Source of the DNA: Gammaproteobacteria bacterium
GTDB taxonomy: Bacteria > Pseudomonadota > Gammaproteobacteria > Enterobacterales > Psychrobiaceae
Direction: 5' to 3'
Length of the DNA stretch: 64,000 bases
Assembly: GCA_013214965.1 (NCBI GenBank)
Contig: JABSRU010000005.1
Span: forward strand, 80,362-144,361
Each line of letters begins with the position of its first letter. Positions within the stretch are counted from its first letter, which is position 1. Under the pieces are notes generated by a model. That model ran no database searches. It saw only the letters and a program-made list of their open reading frames with translations, and had not been told where the DNA came from. Position numbers and translations under genes: made by a program. Positions 1 through 9,418 of this stretch are shown in pieces.

Positions 1-2202
1 GCGGTTGATGTTCGTTTTACTGCGGTTAATGAAGCCGAAATTCTTGATAAAATGGCCATCGATCCTGCGCATGCCGGTAACGGTACTATTTCGACCGTTA
101 TCTGGACCACCACACCTTGGACCTTACCAGCTAACCGCGCATTATCAATGCACGAAAAAGTTGAATATGTATTAGTACAATGTCTAAAAGAGGGCGTTGA
201 AGAACGTTTAATTTTGGCTCATGACTTAATGAACAGCGCGATGGAGCGTTATGGCGTTGAAAAATTTAATGTATTAGGTCAGTGTGATGGCCGTGCTTTA
301 GAATTAGTGCGCTTTAACCACCCATTTTATGATTTCGATGTTCCGGTTATTTTAGGTGAGCATGTTACGACTGACTCAGGTACTGGTGTTGTTCATACCG
401 CACCTGGTCACGGTCAAGAAGATTACGTGGTTGGTCAAAAATATAACATTGAAGTGGCAAACCCAGTAGGCGCTAATGGTGTTTATCTAGACGATACGCC
501 ATTGCTTGCGGGCAAACATATCTTTAAAGCGAACGACGAAATTGTTGAGATGCTGAAAGAACGCGGTGCATTAGTGCATCATCACGCCTTAATGCACAGC
601 TATCCGCATTGTTGGCGTCACAAAACGCCAATCATTTTCCGTGCAACCCCACAGTGGTTCATTAGCATGGATAAGAATGGCTTACGTGATAAAGCCATGG
701 GCGAAATCCAAAAAACTCAGTGGATCCCAGATTGGGGCCAGCAGCGTATTGAAAATATGGTCACCAGCCGTCCAGATTGGTGTGTGTCACGCCAGCGTAC
801 TTGGGGCGTGCCATTAACCGTATTCATTAACAAAGACACCAACGAATTACACCCTAATACTGCAGAGTTATTAGAGCAAGTGGCCAAGCTAATCGAAAAA
901 GAAGGCATTCAAGGCTGGTTCGATCTTGAGCCAAGTGAATTCTTACCGGAAGGTGGCGATACTTACGTTAAAGTAACCGATACGTTAGACGTGTGGTTTG
1001 ACTCAGGCGTGACTCACGCTTGTGTGGTTGATGCTCGTGAAGAGCTAACTGGGCCCGCTGATCTTTACCTTGAAGGTTCAGATCAACACCGAGGTTGGTT
1101 CCAATCATCATTGATGACTTCTGTTGCGATGAATGGTGTTGCACCATACCGTCAAGTATTGACCCATGGTTTTACTGTTGATGGCCAAGGCAAGAAAATG
1201 TCGAAGTCAGTTGGTAACGTGATGTCACCACAGCAAGTGGTTAATCGTTTAGGTGCTGACATTTTACGCTTATGGGTTGCTTCGGCGAACTATACTGCTG
1301 AAATGTCGGTATCAGATGAAATTCTAGATCGTAGTGCCGATTCATATCGCCGTATTCGTAACACCACGCGTTTCTTATTATCAAACCTAAATGGTTTTAA
1401 TCCTGAAACAGATTTAGTCGCCAGTGAAGATATGGTCGCGCTAGATCGTTGGGTGATTGGTCGTGCTTATGAGGTGCAACAAGAAATTATTGAAGCTTAT
1501 GAGCAGTATCAGTTCCATGTTGTAGTTCAGAAGCTCATGCATTTTTGTTCGATTGAACTAGGTAGTTTCTACCTTGATATTATCAAGGATCGTCAGTACA
1601 CCGCTAAAGCCGACGGTTTACCACGTCGTAGTTGTCAAACTGCGATGTACCACATTGCTCAAGCAATGGTGCGTTGGATGGCGCCTATCTTAAGCTTTAC
1701 CGCAGATGAAGTGTGGAAACTATTACCAGGAAATACTGAAGAGTTCGTATTTATTAGTGAATGGTATGAAGGCTTAACGGCATCAGATAGCAACGAAGAC
1801 CTAAATCCTGAGTTTTGGCAGCAATTACAAGATATCCGTAATGCTGTCAACAAAACTATGGAACAGGCTCGTCGTGATGAAGTGATTGGCGGTAGCTTAC
1901 AAGCTAAAGTCACCATCTTTGCTCCACAAGCGATTATCGATAGCTTAACCAAGGTTGAGTCTGAATTACGATTCATTCTGATCACTTCTGATGTAGCACT
2001 CGTAGCTGGTGAAGCGGTTGAGCAAGCGATTTCTACCGACATCGAAGGACTAAGCGTGTTGGTTGAAGCGTCTAATGGCGAAAAATGTGAGCGTTGTTGG
2101 CATCATCGTGAAGATGTCGGTACACAGGCGGTTCACCCGACCTTATGTACTCGATGTGTCACCAATATAGATGGTGATGGCGAAGTACGTCACTATGCTT
2201 AA
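1..2202 (+). CDS. ileS: Isoleucyl-tRNA synthetase, 5'-truncated by the window
   Basis: Charges tRNA-Ile with isoleucine in the cytoplasm and edits misactivated valine. The reading frame is open from base 1, so the start codon and the HIGH motif lie upstream of the window and about 733 C-terminal residues are present. Visible landmarks are part of the CP1 editing domain ([12 protein letters not shown], then [16 protein letters not shown]), the KMSKS loop encoded at 1195-1209, the anticodon-binding domain, and a C-terminal zinc-finger (CERCW ... CTRC, 2086-2157) typical of bacterial IleS. It overlaps lspA by a few bases and heads the ileS-lspA-fkpB-ispH operon, a standard proteobacterial arrangement. 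Confidence 0.98.
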   Translation, partial: AVDVRFTAVNEAEILDKMAIDPAHAGNGTISTVIWTTTPWTLPANRALSMHEKVEYVLVQCLKEGVEERLILAHDLMNSAMERYGVEKFNVLGQCDGRALELVRFNHPFYDFDVPVILGEHVTTDSGTGVVHTAPGHGQEDYVVGQKYNIEVANPVGANGVYLDDTPLLAGKHIFKANDEIVEMLKERGALVHHHALMHSYPHCWRHKTPIIFRATPQWFISMDKNGLRDKAMGEIQKTQWIPDWGQQRIENMVTSRPDWCVSRQRTWGVPLTVFINKDTNELHPNTAELLEQVAKLIEKEGIQGWFDLEPSEFLPEGGDTYVKVTDTLDVWFDSGVTHACVVDAREELTGPADLYLEGSDQHRGWFQSSLMTSVAMNGVAPYRQVLTHGFTVDGQGKKMSKSVGNVMSPQQVVNRLGADILRLWVASANYTAEMSVSDEILDRSADSYRRIRNTTRFLLSNLNGFNPETDLVASEDMVALDRWVIGRAYEVQQEIIEAYEQYQFHVVVQKLMHFCSIELGSFYLDIIKDRQYTAKADGLPRRSCQTAMYHIAQAMVRWMAPILSFTADEVWKLLPGNTEEFVFISEWYEGLTASDSNEDLNPEFWQQLQDIRNAVNKTMEQARRDEVIGGSLQAKVTIFAPQAIIDSLTKVESELRFILITSDVALVAGEAVEQAISTDIEGLSVLVEASNGEKCERCWHHREDVGTQAVHPTLCTRCVTNIDGDGEVRHYA

Positions 2203-2719
2203 ATCAGTAGATTCGTTGCCGGCTAAGCCGGCAACCATCGCACAGAGCGGCTTGGTGTGGTTATGGTTATCGGTGATTTCATTAATCGCCGATCAACTGA
2301 CTAAAACTTGGATTATTGCCAATTTTAAATTGCATGAGTCCGTGGCTGTGATGCCAATGTTTAACTTAGTCTATGCCCGCAATGAAGGCGCCGCTTTTAG
2401 CTTTTTAAGTGACGCTGGTGGTTGGCAGCGTTGGTTCTTTACCGCGATTGCTTTATCTATTAGTGGCTTATTAATCTATTGGCTACGTGGATTACACCGC
2501 AGTGCCAAGTTGCTATCCATTGCTTATGCGCTGGTATTATCCGGGGCATTAGGCAATTTGATTGACCGATTAATGTATGGCTATGTGGTCGACTTTTTAG
2601 ATTTTTATTATCAAAACTCCCATTGGCCAGCGTTTAATATTGCTGATATGGCGATTTGTGGTGGTGCAATGCTTATTATATATGACGCCATTACTTCAAA
2701 AGAACAGGAAACGAAATAG
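2195..2719 (+). CDS. lspA: Lipoprotein signal peptidase (signal peptidase II)
   Basis: Inner-membrane aspartyl protease that removes signal peptides from diacylglyceryl-prolipoproteins. About 174 residues with four predicted membrane spans; both catalytic Asp regions are present ([17 protein letters not shown] and [11 protein letters not shown]). The ATG at 2195 overlaps the ileS stop (ATGCTTAA) and gives a family-typical N-terminus. An in-frame ATG at 2171 would add 8 residues encoded inside ileS and is less likely, though not excluded. The window has several lipobox proteins (5923-7953, 16398-18635, 26692-28713) that would be its substrates. Confidence 0.96.
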   Translation: MLKSVDSLPAKPATIAQSGLVWLWLSVISLIADQLTKTWIIANFKLHESVAVMPMFNLVYARNEGAAFSFLSDAGGWQRWFFTAIALSISGLLIYWLRGLHRSAKLLSIAYALVLSGALGNLIDRLMYGYVVDFLDFYYQNSHWPAFNIADMAICGGAMLIIYDAITSKEQETK

Positions 2720-3165
2720 TGAGTGAAGTTGAAAATCCAGTAGTTGTGACCACCACCAGTGAAATTGTTTTTCATGTCACGATGAAGTTATCCGATGGCT
2801 CCGCTGCCGATAGTACTAAGGTTAATAACAAACCTGCTAAACTAACGATTGGTGATGGTAGTTTATCGCCAGCGTTTGAAGCACAATTACTTGGCATGAC
2901 AAAAGGCGAATCAACAGAGTTTACCTTACCTCCTGAAGATGCATTTGGTCCGGTTAATCCCGATAGTATCTATCACTTTGAGCGAAGCCGTTTTGAAGCA
3001 GATACCTTAGAGGTTGGTGCTATCATTATGTTCGAACAACAAAATGGTGCTGAAATGCCAGGTGTTATTCGTGAAATCGTTGGTGATTCTGTCACTATTG
3101 ATTTTAATCACCCGCTCGCTGGGCAAGTGATTACATTTAACATTGATATTATAGATATTACTTAG
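2719..3165 (+). CDS. fkpB: FKBP-type peptidyl-prolyl isomerase, SlpA-like
   Basis: Peptidyl-prolyl cis-trans isomerase/chaperone of the small SlyD/SlpA class, 148 residues, cytoplasmic. The FKBP fold is recognisable from the segment with [18 protein letters not shown] and the [17 protein letters not shown] region that begins the inserted flap. It starts at a GTG whose first base is the last base of the lspA stop, so translation is coupled. Its place between lspA and ispH matches fkpB (slpA) in E. coli. The C-terminus lacks the His-rich metal tail of SlyD, which supports FkpB over SlyD. Confidence 0.93.
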   Translation: MSEVENPVVVTTTSEIVFHVTMKLSDGSAADSTKVNNKPAKLTIGDGSLSPAFEAQLLGMTKGESTEFTLPPEDAFGPVNPDSIYHFERSRFEADTLEVGAIIMFEQQNGAEMPGVIREIVGDSVTIDFNHPLAGQVITFNIDIIDIT

Positions 3166-3175
3166 GTTATCGCTG

Positions 3176-4111
3176 ATGAAAGTCAAAATTGTAAGAGCTA
3201 ATCCCCGAGGATTTTGTGCCGGTGTTGATCGTGCGATTACTATCGTCGAACGGGCGTTAGATTTGTTTGGTAAGCCGATTTATGTCCGTCATGAAGTAGT
3301 TCACAACAAATATGTAGTGGACGGCTTACGTGAACGTGGTGCGGTGTTTGTTGAAGAGCTTGATCAGGTGCCAGACAATAGTACGGTGATCTTTAGTGCC
3401 CACGGGGTATCTCAAGCGGTACGCCAAGAAGCAAAGCGTCGCGATTTACGCGTGTTTGATGCCACTTGTCCATTAGTGACTAAAGTACATATGGAAGTGG
3501 CACGTTCGAGTAAACGTACCACCGAATGTATTTTGATTGGTCATAAAGGTCACCCAGAAGTCATTGGTACGATGGGGCAATACTCTAACAAAGATGGCGC
3601 GATGTATTTGGTTGAAACGGTGCAAGATGTTGAGGAACTGATTGTTGCTGATCCATCTAAATTACACTATGTCACGCAAACGACCTTATCAGTAGATGAC
3701 ACTAAATCGATTATTGATGCCTTACGGCGTAAATTCCCTGAAATTGAAGGGCCCCGTAAAGATGATATTTGTTATGCCACGCAAAATCGCCAAGATGCGG
3801 TCAAAGATATTTCGGCTAAGGTGGAGTTATTATTGGTGGTTGGTTCTAAAAATAGTTCCAATTCCAACAGATTACGTGAACTCGCTGAAAAACACGACAC
3901 AATAGCTTACTTAATCGATAACGATCGTGACATTGATCCAACGTGGCTTCAAGGGATTAATTCCGTTGGTGTAACTGCAGGTGCCTCGGCGCCGGAAATA
4001 TTGGTACAGCAGGTAATCGACAAGTTGGTTGAACTGACTGATGGCAACATCATCGAAAATCCTGGTATCGAAGAAGATACGGTGTTTGCGGTACCGATAG
4101 AATTACGTTAG
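3176..4111 (+). CDS. ispH: 4-hydroxy-3-methylbut-2-enyl diphosphate reductase
   Basis: Last enzyme of the MEP isoprenoid pathway. A [4Fe-4S] protein that converts HMBPP to IPP and DMAPP. It has 311 residues, normal for the family. The three cluster cysteines are visible in [22 protein letters not shown] and [11 protein letters not shown]. Other family marks are [23 protein letters not shown] and [13 protein letters not shown]. It begins 10 bases after the fkpB stop and is the last gene of the operon; a strong hairpin with a T-run follows. Confidence 0.98.
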   Translation: MKVKIVRANPRGFCAGVDRAITIVERALDLFGKPIYVRHEVVHNKYVVDGLRERGAVFVEELDQVPDNSTVIFSAHGVSQAVRQEAKRRDLRVFDATCPLVTKVHMEVARSSKRTTECILIGHKGHPEVIGTMGQYSNKDGAMYLVETVQDVEELIVADPSKLHYVTQTTLSVDDTKSIIDALRRKFPEIEGPRKDDICYATQNRQDAVKDISAKVELLLVVGSKNSSNSNRLRELAEKHDTIAYLIDNDRDIDPTWLQGINSVGVTAGASAPEILVQQVIDKLVELTDGNIIENPGIEEDTVFAVPIELR

Positions 4112-4133
4112 TCCTAAATTTTCGATGCTAAAG

Positions 4134-4161
4134 AGCCTCCAATTTTATTGGGGGCTTTTTT
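4134..4161 (+). terminator. Rho-independent terminator of the ileS-ispH operon
   Basis: Stem AGCCTCC (4134-4140) pairs with GGGGGCT (4150-4156), with a 9-base AT-rich loop, and is followed by a T-run. It lies 23 bases after the ispH stop. Confidence 0.9.
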
Positions 4162-4212
4162 GTATATATAAAATATGCGACTAGACTTCATGTAATTATT
4201 TGGGGGAAGTGT

Positions 4213-4566
4213 ATGAAGTATCAAGGAAGCTGTCATTGTCGTTTGGTCCAGTTTGAATTTGAAAGTGAAAAAATAACATCGGCACTGCAATGTAATTGTT
4301 CTATCTGTATTAGGAAAAATGCAATTATGTCGAGGTTTTACATTGAACCTGCTGATTTTAAAATTACTAAAGGGCAAAAAACATTATCTATTTATCATTG
4401 GGGCGACGAGGTTGTTAACCATTTTTTTTGTAAAAACTGTGGGATTTATCCTTTTCATGATACAACAGATTACCCTGGAAAATATCGAATCAATCTTGGT
4501 TGTGTCGAAGATCTAGATTGTAAAGGTCTCGATATTTTGCAGTTTGATGGCAAGCATGAACTGTGA
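4213..4566 (+). CDS. GFA/CENP-V family zinc-binding protein
   Basis: A 117-residue protein of the glutathione-dependent formaldehyde-activating (GFA/CENP-V) fold. The expected cysteine pattern is present: GSCHC near the N-terminus, CNCSIC about 20 residues later, and CKNCG in the second half, ligands for two zinc ions. Family members are often annotated as glutathione S-(hydroxymethyl) transferases, but the enzymatic role of most is unproven and the substrate here is unknown. A GGGGGA ribosome site sits just upstream of the ATG. It is followed on the same strand by a DinB-like gene and a LysE exporter. Confidence 0.85.
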   Translation: MKYQGSCHCRLVQFEFESEKITSALQCNCSICIRKNAIMSRFYIEPADFKITKGQKTLSIYHWGDEVVNHFFCKNCGIYPFHDTTDYPGKYRINLGCVEDLDCKGLDILQFDGKHEL

Positions 4567-4601
4567 TGGTTGAATTTGATTACTTGGAGTGTGAAAGATA
4601 A

Positions 4602-5144
4602 ATGAGTTTAGCTAATAATTTTAGAATGATGTCACATTACAATCAACGCATGAATGATCAATTATTAAATTGTTGTTATAAACTATCGGTAGCAGACCTC
4701 AATAAGGAAACACATTCATTTTTCTCAAATGTCATTAGTTATTGGAATCATATTATTTTTGGTGATTTGATCATGCTAAAGCGTTTAGGATTAAATGATA
4801 TTGGAGGGCTTTCTTTTGCGACATTTGCTAATTTTCCTGAGCCGAAATCAGCCAATGATATCTACCATACCACTATGAGTGAACTGCTATTATTAAGGCA
4901 ACAACTTGATGAAGTCATCGTTCAGTGTTTTGCCGATCTCAATGATCGCGATTGTTTGGCATTGATCAGCTATAAAACCACAGAAGGTGTCGCAATAACA
5001 AAGTCTGTTGCTGATTTTTGTCAGCATTTGTTTAATCATCAAACTCATCATCGTGGCCAATTAACGTGTATATTAAGTCAACTTGGTGTTGACTATGGTT
5101 GTATGGATTTACCGATAATAGTGCCTGAGGGCAGTGGTAATTAG
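4602..5144 (+). CDS. DinB/YfiT-superfamily metal-binding protein
   Basis: A 180-residue helical protein resembling the DinB (damage-inducible, not DNA polymerase IV) family. Three histidines typical of its metal site are visible: one in SYWNHIIFGD and a pair in FNHQTHHRGQLTCILSQLG. The bacillithiol/mycothiol-dependent transferases of this superfamily act on thiol adducts, but no function can be assigned here. It lies between a GFA-fold gene and a LysE exporter with short gaps, so the three may be cotranscribed. Confidence 0.8.
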   Translation: MSLANNFRMMSHYNQRMNDQLLNCCYKLSVADLNKETHSFFSNVISYWNHIIFGDLIMLKRLGLNDIGGLSFATFANFPEPKSANDIYHTTMSELLLLRQQLDEVIVQCFADLNDRDCLALISYKTTEGVAITKSVADFCQHLFNHQTHHRGQLTCILSQLGVDYGCMDLPIIVPEGSGN

Positions 5145-5167
5145 AGTAAAACGAGGGATAAAAATAT

Positions 5168-5761
5168 ATGTCGTTGTTAATTGCAATGATCTCATTCTCA
5201 TTGGCTATGTCCATTTCACCAGGGCCGGTCAATATGGTTATTGTGTCTTCGGGTGCTAGCTATGGCGTGCGTCGTACTTTTTCCTTTGTTACTGGTGCCA
5301 CCATCGGTTTTACCTTGTTGTTATTATTTATTGGTTTAGGCTTTTATAAAATCATTAACCTATATCCATTTTTCTTAAAATATCTCGCGATAGCTGGTTC
5401 GATGTTTATTATTTATATGGGGTATTTAATTGCCTCATCAACGCCTGAACTAAACATTGAAAAACAGCAGCAACCAACGTTTATCCAAGGTTTTTTATTG
5501 CAATGGTTAAACCCTAAAGCATGGATTGCCAGTGTTGCTGGGGTCTCGTTATTTTCGGTACCAGATAGCCATCAAGCCTTTTTAACCTTCTCATTCGTCT
5601 ATTTTGTCGTGTGTTACTTATCACTGTTTACTTGGTCGGTACTTGGCGATAAAGTCACCGTCGTGCTTAATAGTGAGTTTCGATTACGGCTTTTTAATCG
5701 CTTGATGGGTGGCTTATTAGTGATCACCGCAATTTTTCTGCTCTATAGCCAATTTAACTAA
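5168..5761 (+). CDS. LysE/RhtB-family amino-acid exporter
   Basis: Inner-membrane exporter of about 197 residues with five to six predicted hydrophobic spans. The N-terminal family signature SISPGPVNMVIVSSGASYG is clear, and QWLNPKAWIASVAG is the conserved segment of the second half. Members export amino acids such as lysine, homoserine or threonine; the substrate here is not predictable. It starts 23 bases after the DinB-like gene. Family assignment is firm, substrate unknown. Confidence 0.88.
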   Translation: MSLLIAMISFSLAMSISPGPVNMVIVSSGASYGVRRTFSFVTGATIGFTLLLLFIGLGFYKIINLYPFFLKYLAIAGSMFIIYMGYLIASSTPELNIEKQQQPTFIQGFLLQWLNPKAWIASVAGVSLFSVPDSHQAFLTFSFVYFVVCYLSLFTWSVLGDKVTVVLNSEFRLRLFNRLMGGLLVITAIFLLYSQFN

Positions 5762-5775
5762 CAGTTGAATTAGTC

Positions 5776-5790
5776 TCTAAGCTAGACCAA
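5776..5790 (+). repeat. 15-bp direct repeat, left copy
   Basis: TCTAAGCTAGACCAA occurs here and again, identically and in the same orientation, at 8202-8216. The two copies bracket the minus-strand lipoprotein gene and its terminator. Both lie in non-coding DNA. Confidence 0.6.
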
Positions 5791-5851
5791 AGGCGGTCAA
5801 TGATATGTTGAGAATAGTAAAATCTCGTCCAAACGTTACCCAGAAAAGAAA

Positions 5852-5887
5852 CAAAAAAATGCGCATCAGCTTTTAACTGACACGCAT
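5852..5887 (-). terminator. Terminator of the 5923-7953 lipoprotein gene
   Basis: On the minus strand an 11-bp stem with two G-U pairs (arms 5877-5887 and 5859-5869) is followed by a run of T (5853-5859 read in reverse). It is placed just after the lipoprotein stop codon. Confidence 0.75.
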
Positions 5888-5922
5888 TACCAATTGTTGG
5901 AGATTTTTTTACGTGAAAATCT

Positions 5923-7953
5923 TTATAAGACAGGTAAAGTAATGTTACCTGTCACAACTTCACCAGATATAGTCTGATAAGCATACTCAAAGGTAATGCT
6001 ATTTTCTGAACTAACCGTATTATCATATAAATAAATATAAGTATTGCGAGGCATAATAATGCTATCAGTAATAGCAAATCCTCTAAGGATATTACTGTTT
6101 GTATTATCGTATTCTATCGTTTCATTGTCTGCAGTTTTAACGATATGACTTGGAGTTAGATTTTGTAATTGGCTATTTTCAATGATGTTATAAGTATTTA
6201 CATCATTACGAGGTATGCCATTTTCAGTAATCACAACAGACTTTAATGTTAGATTAGTCAACATTGACAACGCTGATTCAGGTATAGATATATGTATCCT
6301 ACTTTTCTGATGAGTGCGAGTTGATAACTCCCCAGCGGTATTTTGGGGAGTAATTATTTGTCCGTTCGTATAATAATTATTATTATCAAGCTGAATACTC
6401 TGAATATCAAATATGTCGGTAACGGTCTTTTTGATCGTGAAAACATTAGAGTTGTCGTTATTAATGTTCACCAATAATTTGGTCTTACCATCGATCAGTT
6501 CATTCATGATGTACTGATACTCGAAACCTGTCACTAGAGGCTGCTTAGGTATAACGGTAACAAGAGTATTGTTGAGTGACAAAGTGTCGATAGTAGCAAC
6601 ATTGAGATCTCTTTTTGAAAATAACGTAGTGCCAGGCAATATCAAGTCATTATCGTCATCATCCCCTTTAACTATAAAAAGAACATTTTTCTTAATCAGC
6701 GAAACGCTATTTTTTGTTAACTGGATCGGTTGAGAATAAAATGCTTTATAGGTAGTGTTATCGGTAGATAATTTAGTTGATTGGGAAACTATTGCGATTT
6801 CTATCGCTGAATTAGTTATTAACTCCGGTTGAATAACAATGTCTAAAACTTCAACATCATCAGGAACATAATAGAGATTACTCGTGTGATAATTACTGTT
6901 AGTGTAGTAAGAAGTCCGGATTTCCAATCGTTGTTCATTAACGCGAGAAATAGAAATCCTTTCACTATTATAGCGTTGATCATTAATCGTTATTGCTGGT
7001 AATAACACATTGATAGCGCTATTGAATTTTACGTTTCCAACATACTGTTGAGTTTTTTCATCAAAGGTAAACGTTAATTTACCATTAATATCGTCATTTA
7101 TTGCAACAACTACTTTATTTAAACTGTTTAGCTCACGATCAAGTACTGATATGCGTAACTCGATTGATTGATATGCTTTTTCTTGTTCTTGCTTAACTAA
7201 ATAGTAAGTACTAATATCGCTAATTTTACTGATATTGATTAATATACCTTGGTAATAAGTTACTCCTTCTGGAATATAATCTATTTTGCCATCGTTGTTT
7301 AAATCTAAAGATGAGTAAATATTCGAAGATAAACTTTTTGGTAGCATAATCTCATATTGTTCCGTGACTTTATTATACACCGACCTATGGTAATACTCTT
7401 CAATATCACTAATCGCACCGACACGATTGCTTTTCACAACATGCGAAAATGAATACATTTTAATGCCTAGAATTTTATCATTACTCTCTGATTCCAGTAT
7501 GGTAAAACTAGCTAATTGACCTTTTTCAACTTTAAGTAAGCCCATATCCTGAAAAACAACACCGGTCGTACCATCGCGGGTCGTGCCATAGTAGGTTCTG
7601 CTTAGGAATGAATTATCGGTACTTTTAATTAATACTGTATAGTCTGATTTAAAAGGTAATTTAGTTAGTTCAAAAGAGCCGTCTGTTGCTGTAGTTACTG
7701 CCTCAGACCAAGTGTTACCAATTTTTACCGTGATAGTCGCATTTTTTTCTACTGCTTCTGTCGTGATATTGGTTACTGTACCAATCAAGCTAATTGATGC
7801 TTGCTTAGCTTCATTTTGTTGCTTTAATATTTCATTTTGTTGTTGAAGTGTACTAACGACCTCAGCGTTATTATTATTATCTTTAACTTTAAGACAACCG
7901 CTAAGAGAGGTTATTGCGATAGCAATGGCCAGATATTTTTTGTAGCAATACAT
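5923..7953 (-). CDS. Large lipoprotein with carboxypeptidase-regulatory-like domain
   Basis: A 676-residue predicted lipoprotein of unknown function. The N-terminus has a short hydrophobic segment ending in the lipobox LSGC (Cys20). A glutamine-rich coiled stretch (STLQQQNEILKQQNEA) follows, then one beta-sandwich resembling a carboxypeptidase-regulatory-like repeat (GTVTNIT ... ATDGSFELTKLPFKSDYTVLI). The segment DLNNDGKIDYIPEG looks like a calcium-binding DxNxDG loop. The remainder is beta-rich with no recognised domain. It is transcribed alone, has its own terminator, and is flanked by a 15-bp direct repeat at 5776 and 8202. A surface or outer-membrane role is inferred from the lipobox only. 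Confidence 0.8.
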   Translation of the reverse strand: MYCYKKYLAIAIAITSLSGCLKVKDNNNNAEVVSTLQQQNEILKQQNEAKQASISLIGTVTNITTEAVEKNATITVKIGNTWSEAVTTATDGSFELTKLPFKSDYTVLIKSTDNSFLSRTYYGTTRDGTTGVVFQDMGLLKVEKGQLASFTILESESNDKILGIKMYSFSHVVKSNRVGAISDIEEYYHRSVYNKVTEQYEIMLPKSLSSNIYSSLDLNNDGKIDYIPEGVTYYQGILINISKISDISTYYLVKQEQEKAYQSIELRISVLDRELNSLNKVVVAINDDINGKLTFTFDEKTQQYVGNVKFNSAINVLLPAITINDQRYNSERISISRVNEQRLEIRTSYYTNSNYHTSNLYYVPDDVEVLDIVIQPELITNSAIEIAIVSQSTKLSTDNTTYKAFYSQPIQLTKNSVSLIKKNVLFIVKGDDDDNDLILPGTTLFSKRDLNVATIDTLSLNNTLVTVIPKQPLVTGFEYQYIMNELIDGKTKLLVNINNDNSNVFTIKKTVTDIFDIQSIQLDNNNYYTNGQIITPQNTAGELSTRTHQKSRIHISIPESALSMLTNLTLKSVVITENGIPRNDVNTYNIIENSQLQNLTPSHIVKTADNETIEYDNTNSNILRGFAITDSIIMPRNTYIYLYDNTVSSENSITFEYAYQTISGEVVTGNITLPVL

Positions 7954-8094
7954 TTATATTCCTTTATTTTTTACATCGATAAGCTAGGGTGGCAGCCTAA
8001 TTTTTAGTTGGTATCATGTCAATTAATTTTGTTGGTATTACCAGGTTTTTTTTAAAGTATGTCATCACTATTCATTAATAGCCGTTGCAGAGTA

Positions 8095-8142
8095 GTATTT
8101 CAGTTCCCACTGAAATACCTAGGTTATGTTGATCTTAGGTAT
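8095..8142. other. Two overlapping hairpins in the lipoprotein/proB intergenic region
   Basis: The 340-base divergent gap 7954-8293 holds a perfect 10-bp inverted repeat (arms 8095-8104 and 8109-8118, loop TCCC). It also holds a second inverted repeat, ATACCTA/TAGGTAT (8115-8121 and 8136-8142), whose left arm overlaps the first hairpin, so only one can form at a time. A short T-run follows at about 8156-8162. A TTGACA box stands at 8217 but has no well-spaced -10. Function is unknown; they could belong to the leader of either gene. Confidence 0.5.
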
Positions 8143-8201
8143 CATCGTCTCTGTAGTTTTTTCTCAATAGCCCATTAAAATAATAAACCATTTATTATTT
8201 A

Positions 8202-8216
8202 TCTAAGCTAGACCAA
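8202..8216 (+). repeat. 15-bp direct repeat, right copy
   Basis: Identical to 5776-5790 (TCTAAGCTAGACCAA). It is 77 bases upstream of the proB start and abuts a TTGACA sequence. Confidence 0.6.
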
Positions 8217-8293
8217 TTGACACTTGCTGTTGTCGGGGGTTTCGCGGTATAAAGATGTAACACATAGATAACATTCTAAATAATTCAAAGTTA

Positions 8294-9406
8294 ATGAAAC
8301 AACAAAAATTCAAACGGATCGTCGTTAAGTTAGGCACCAGTGTTCTTACTTCAGGTGGTAATGCGCTCGATCGCGCTCACATGGTTGAATTAGTACGTCA
8401 AATGGCGGTATTACATCAACAGGGCTGTGAGATTGTATTGTGTACCTCTGGCGCGATTGCGGCGGGGCGCGAACGTTTAGGCTTTCCAGCATTGTCCGAC
8501 AATATGTCAACCAAACAAATGCTAGCAGCCGTTGGTCAAAGCCAATTAATTCAAACCTGGGAAAACCTCTTTAATATTTACGGGCTGCATGTCGGTCAAA
8601 TGTTATTAACCCGGGCCGACCTAGACGATCGGGAGCGTTATCTCAATGCTCGCGATATGCTTGACACGCTGTTGAAACACAAAATAATCCCGATTATTAA
8701 TGAAAATGATGCGGTTGCGACCACCGAAATTAAAGTGGGGGATAATGATAATTTATCGGCATTGATGGTGGGATTGGCTGACGCCGATTTGTTGATGTTA
8801 TTAACTGATCAAGCAGGATTGTATGATGCGAATCCGCGCACTAATCCTCAGGCTAAGTTAATCGCTCAAGTAGATGTTATCGACGATAAATTACGGGCGA
8901 TGGCTGGCGATAGCGGCACCACTTTAGGCACTGGCGGCATGGCGACTAAGATTCAGGCCGCTGAAATAGCAAGGCGCAGTGGTGCTGTCGTGGTGATTGC
9001 CGCGGGTCATAGTGATAATGTGATTTTGAATATTGCGGCAGGAAAAGCTATCGGCACTTATTTTTCAGCAAACGAAAATCCCTTAGAAAGTCGTAAGCGT
9101 TGGTTATTAGCTGGCCCTGGCCCAGTGGGGACATTAACCATTGATGATGGCGCCGCCAATGCGGTGATTAAGCAAGGCAGTAGTTTGTTACCTAAGGGAA
9201 TTAGTGCAATAAGTGGGCAGTTTAATCGCGGTGATATGGTGACGTTGGTTGATCACCACGGGAGTAAAATTGGTAAAGGATTAACTCGTTATAGCAGTGA
9301 TGACTTAGATAAAATTAAAGGGTTACATTCAAATAATATCGAACCCACCTTGGGTTATGGTTATGGCAAGGTCGTGGTACATCGTAATAATTTAGTGGTT
9401 TTATAA
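8294..9406 (+). CDS. proB: Glutamate 5-kinase
   Basis: First step of proline synthesis: ATP-dependent phosphorylation of glutamate. Length 370 residues, with the amino-acid-kinase domain (start [14 protein letters not shown], then [28 protein letters not shown] and [12 protein letters not shown]) followed by a C-terminal PUA domain (about residue 280 to the end, [26 protein letters not shown]). The family enzyme is feedback-inhibited by proline. The ATG at 8294 gives the standard N-terminus. proA follows 12 bases after the stop, so the two form an operon. Confidence 0.97.
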   Translation: MKQQKFKRIVVKLGTSVLTSGGNALDRAHMVELVRQMAVLHQQGCEIVLCTSGAIAAGRERLGFPALSDNMSTKQMLAAVGQSQLIQTWENLFNIYGLHVGQMLLTRADLDDRERYLNARDMLDTLLKHKIIPIINENDAVATTEIKVGDNDNLSALMVGLADADLLMLLTDQAGLYDANPRTNPQAKLIAQVDVIDDKLRAMAGDSGTTLGTGGMATKIQAAEIARRSGAVVVIAAGHSDNVILNIAAGKAIGTYFSANENPLESRKRWLLAGPGPVGTLTIDDGAANAVIKQGSSLLPKGISAISGQFNRGDMVTLVDHHGSKIGKGLTRYSSDDLDKIKGLHSNNIEPTLGYGYGKVVVHRNNLVVL

Positions 9407-9418
9407 TTGGGCAATAAA

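Noticed and set aside
4602..5144. DNA polymerase IV (dinB) by name
   Set aside because: The protein is the small helical DinB/YfiT-like metal protein, not a polymerase; no polymerase motifs.
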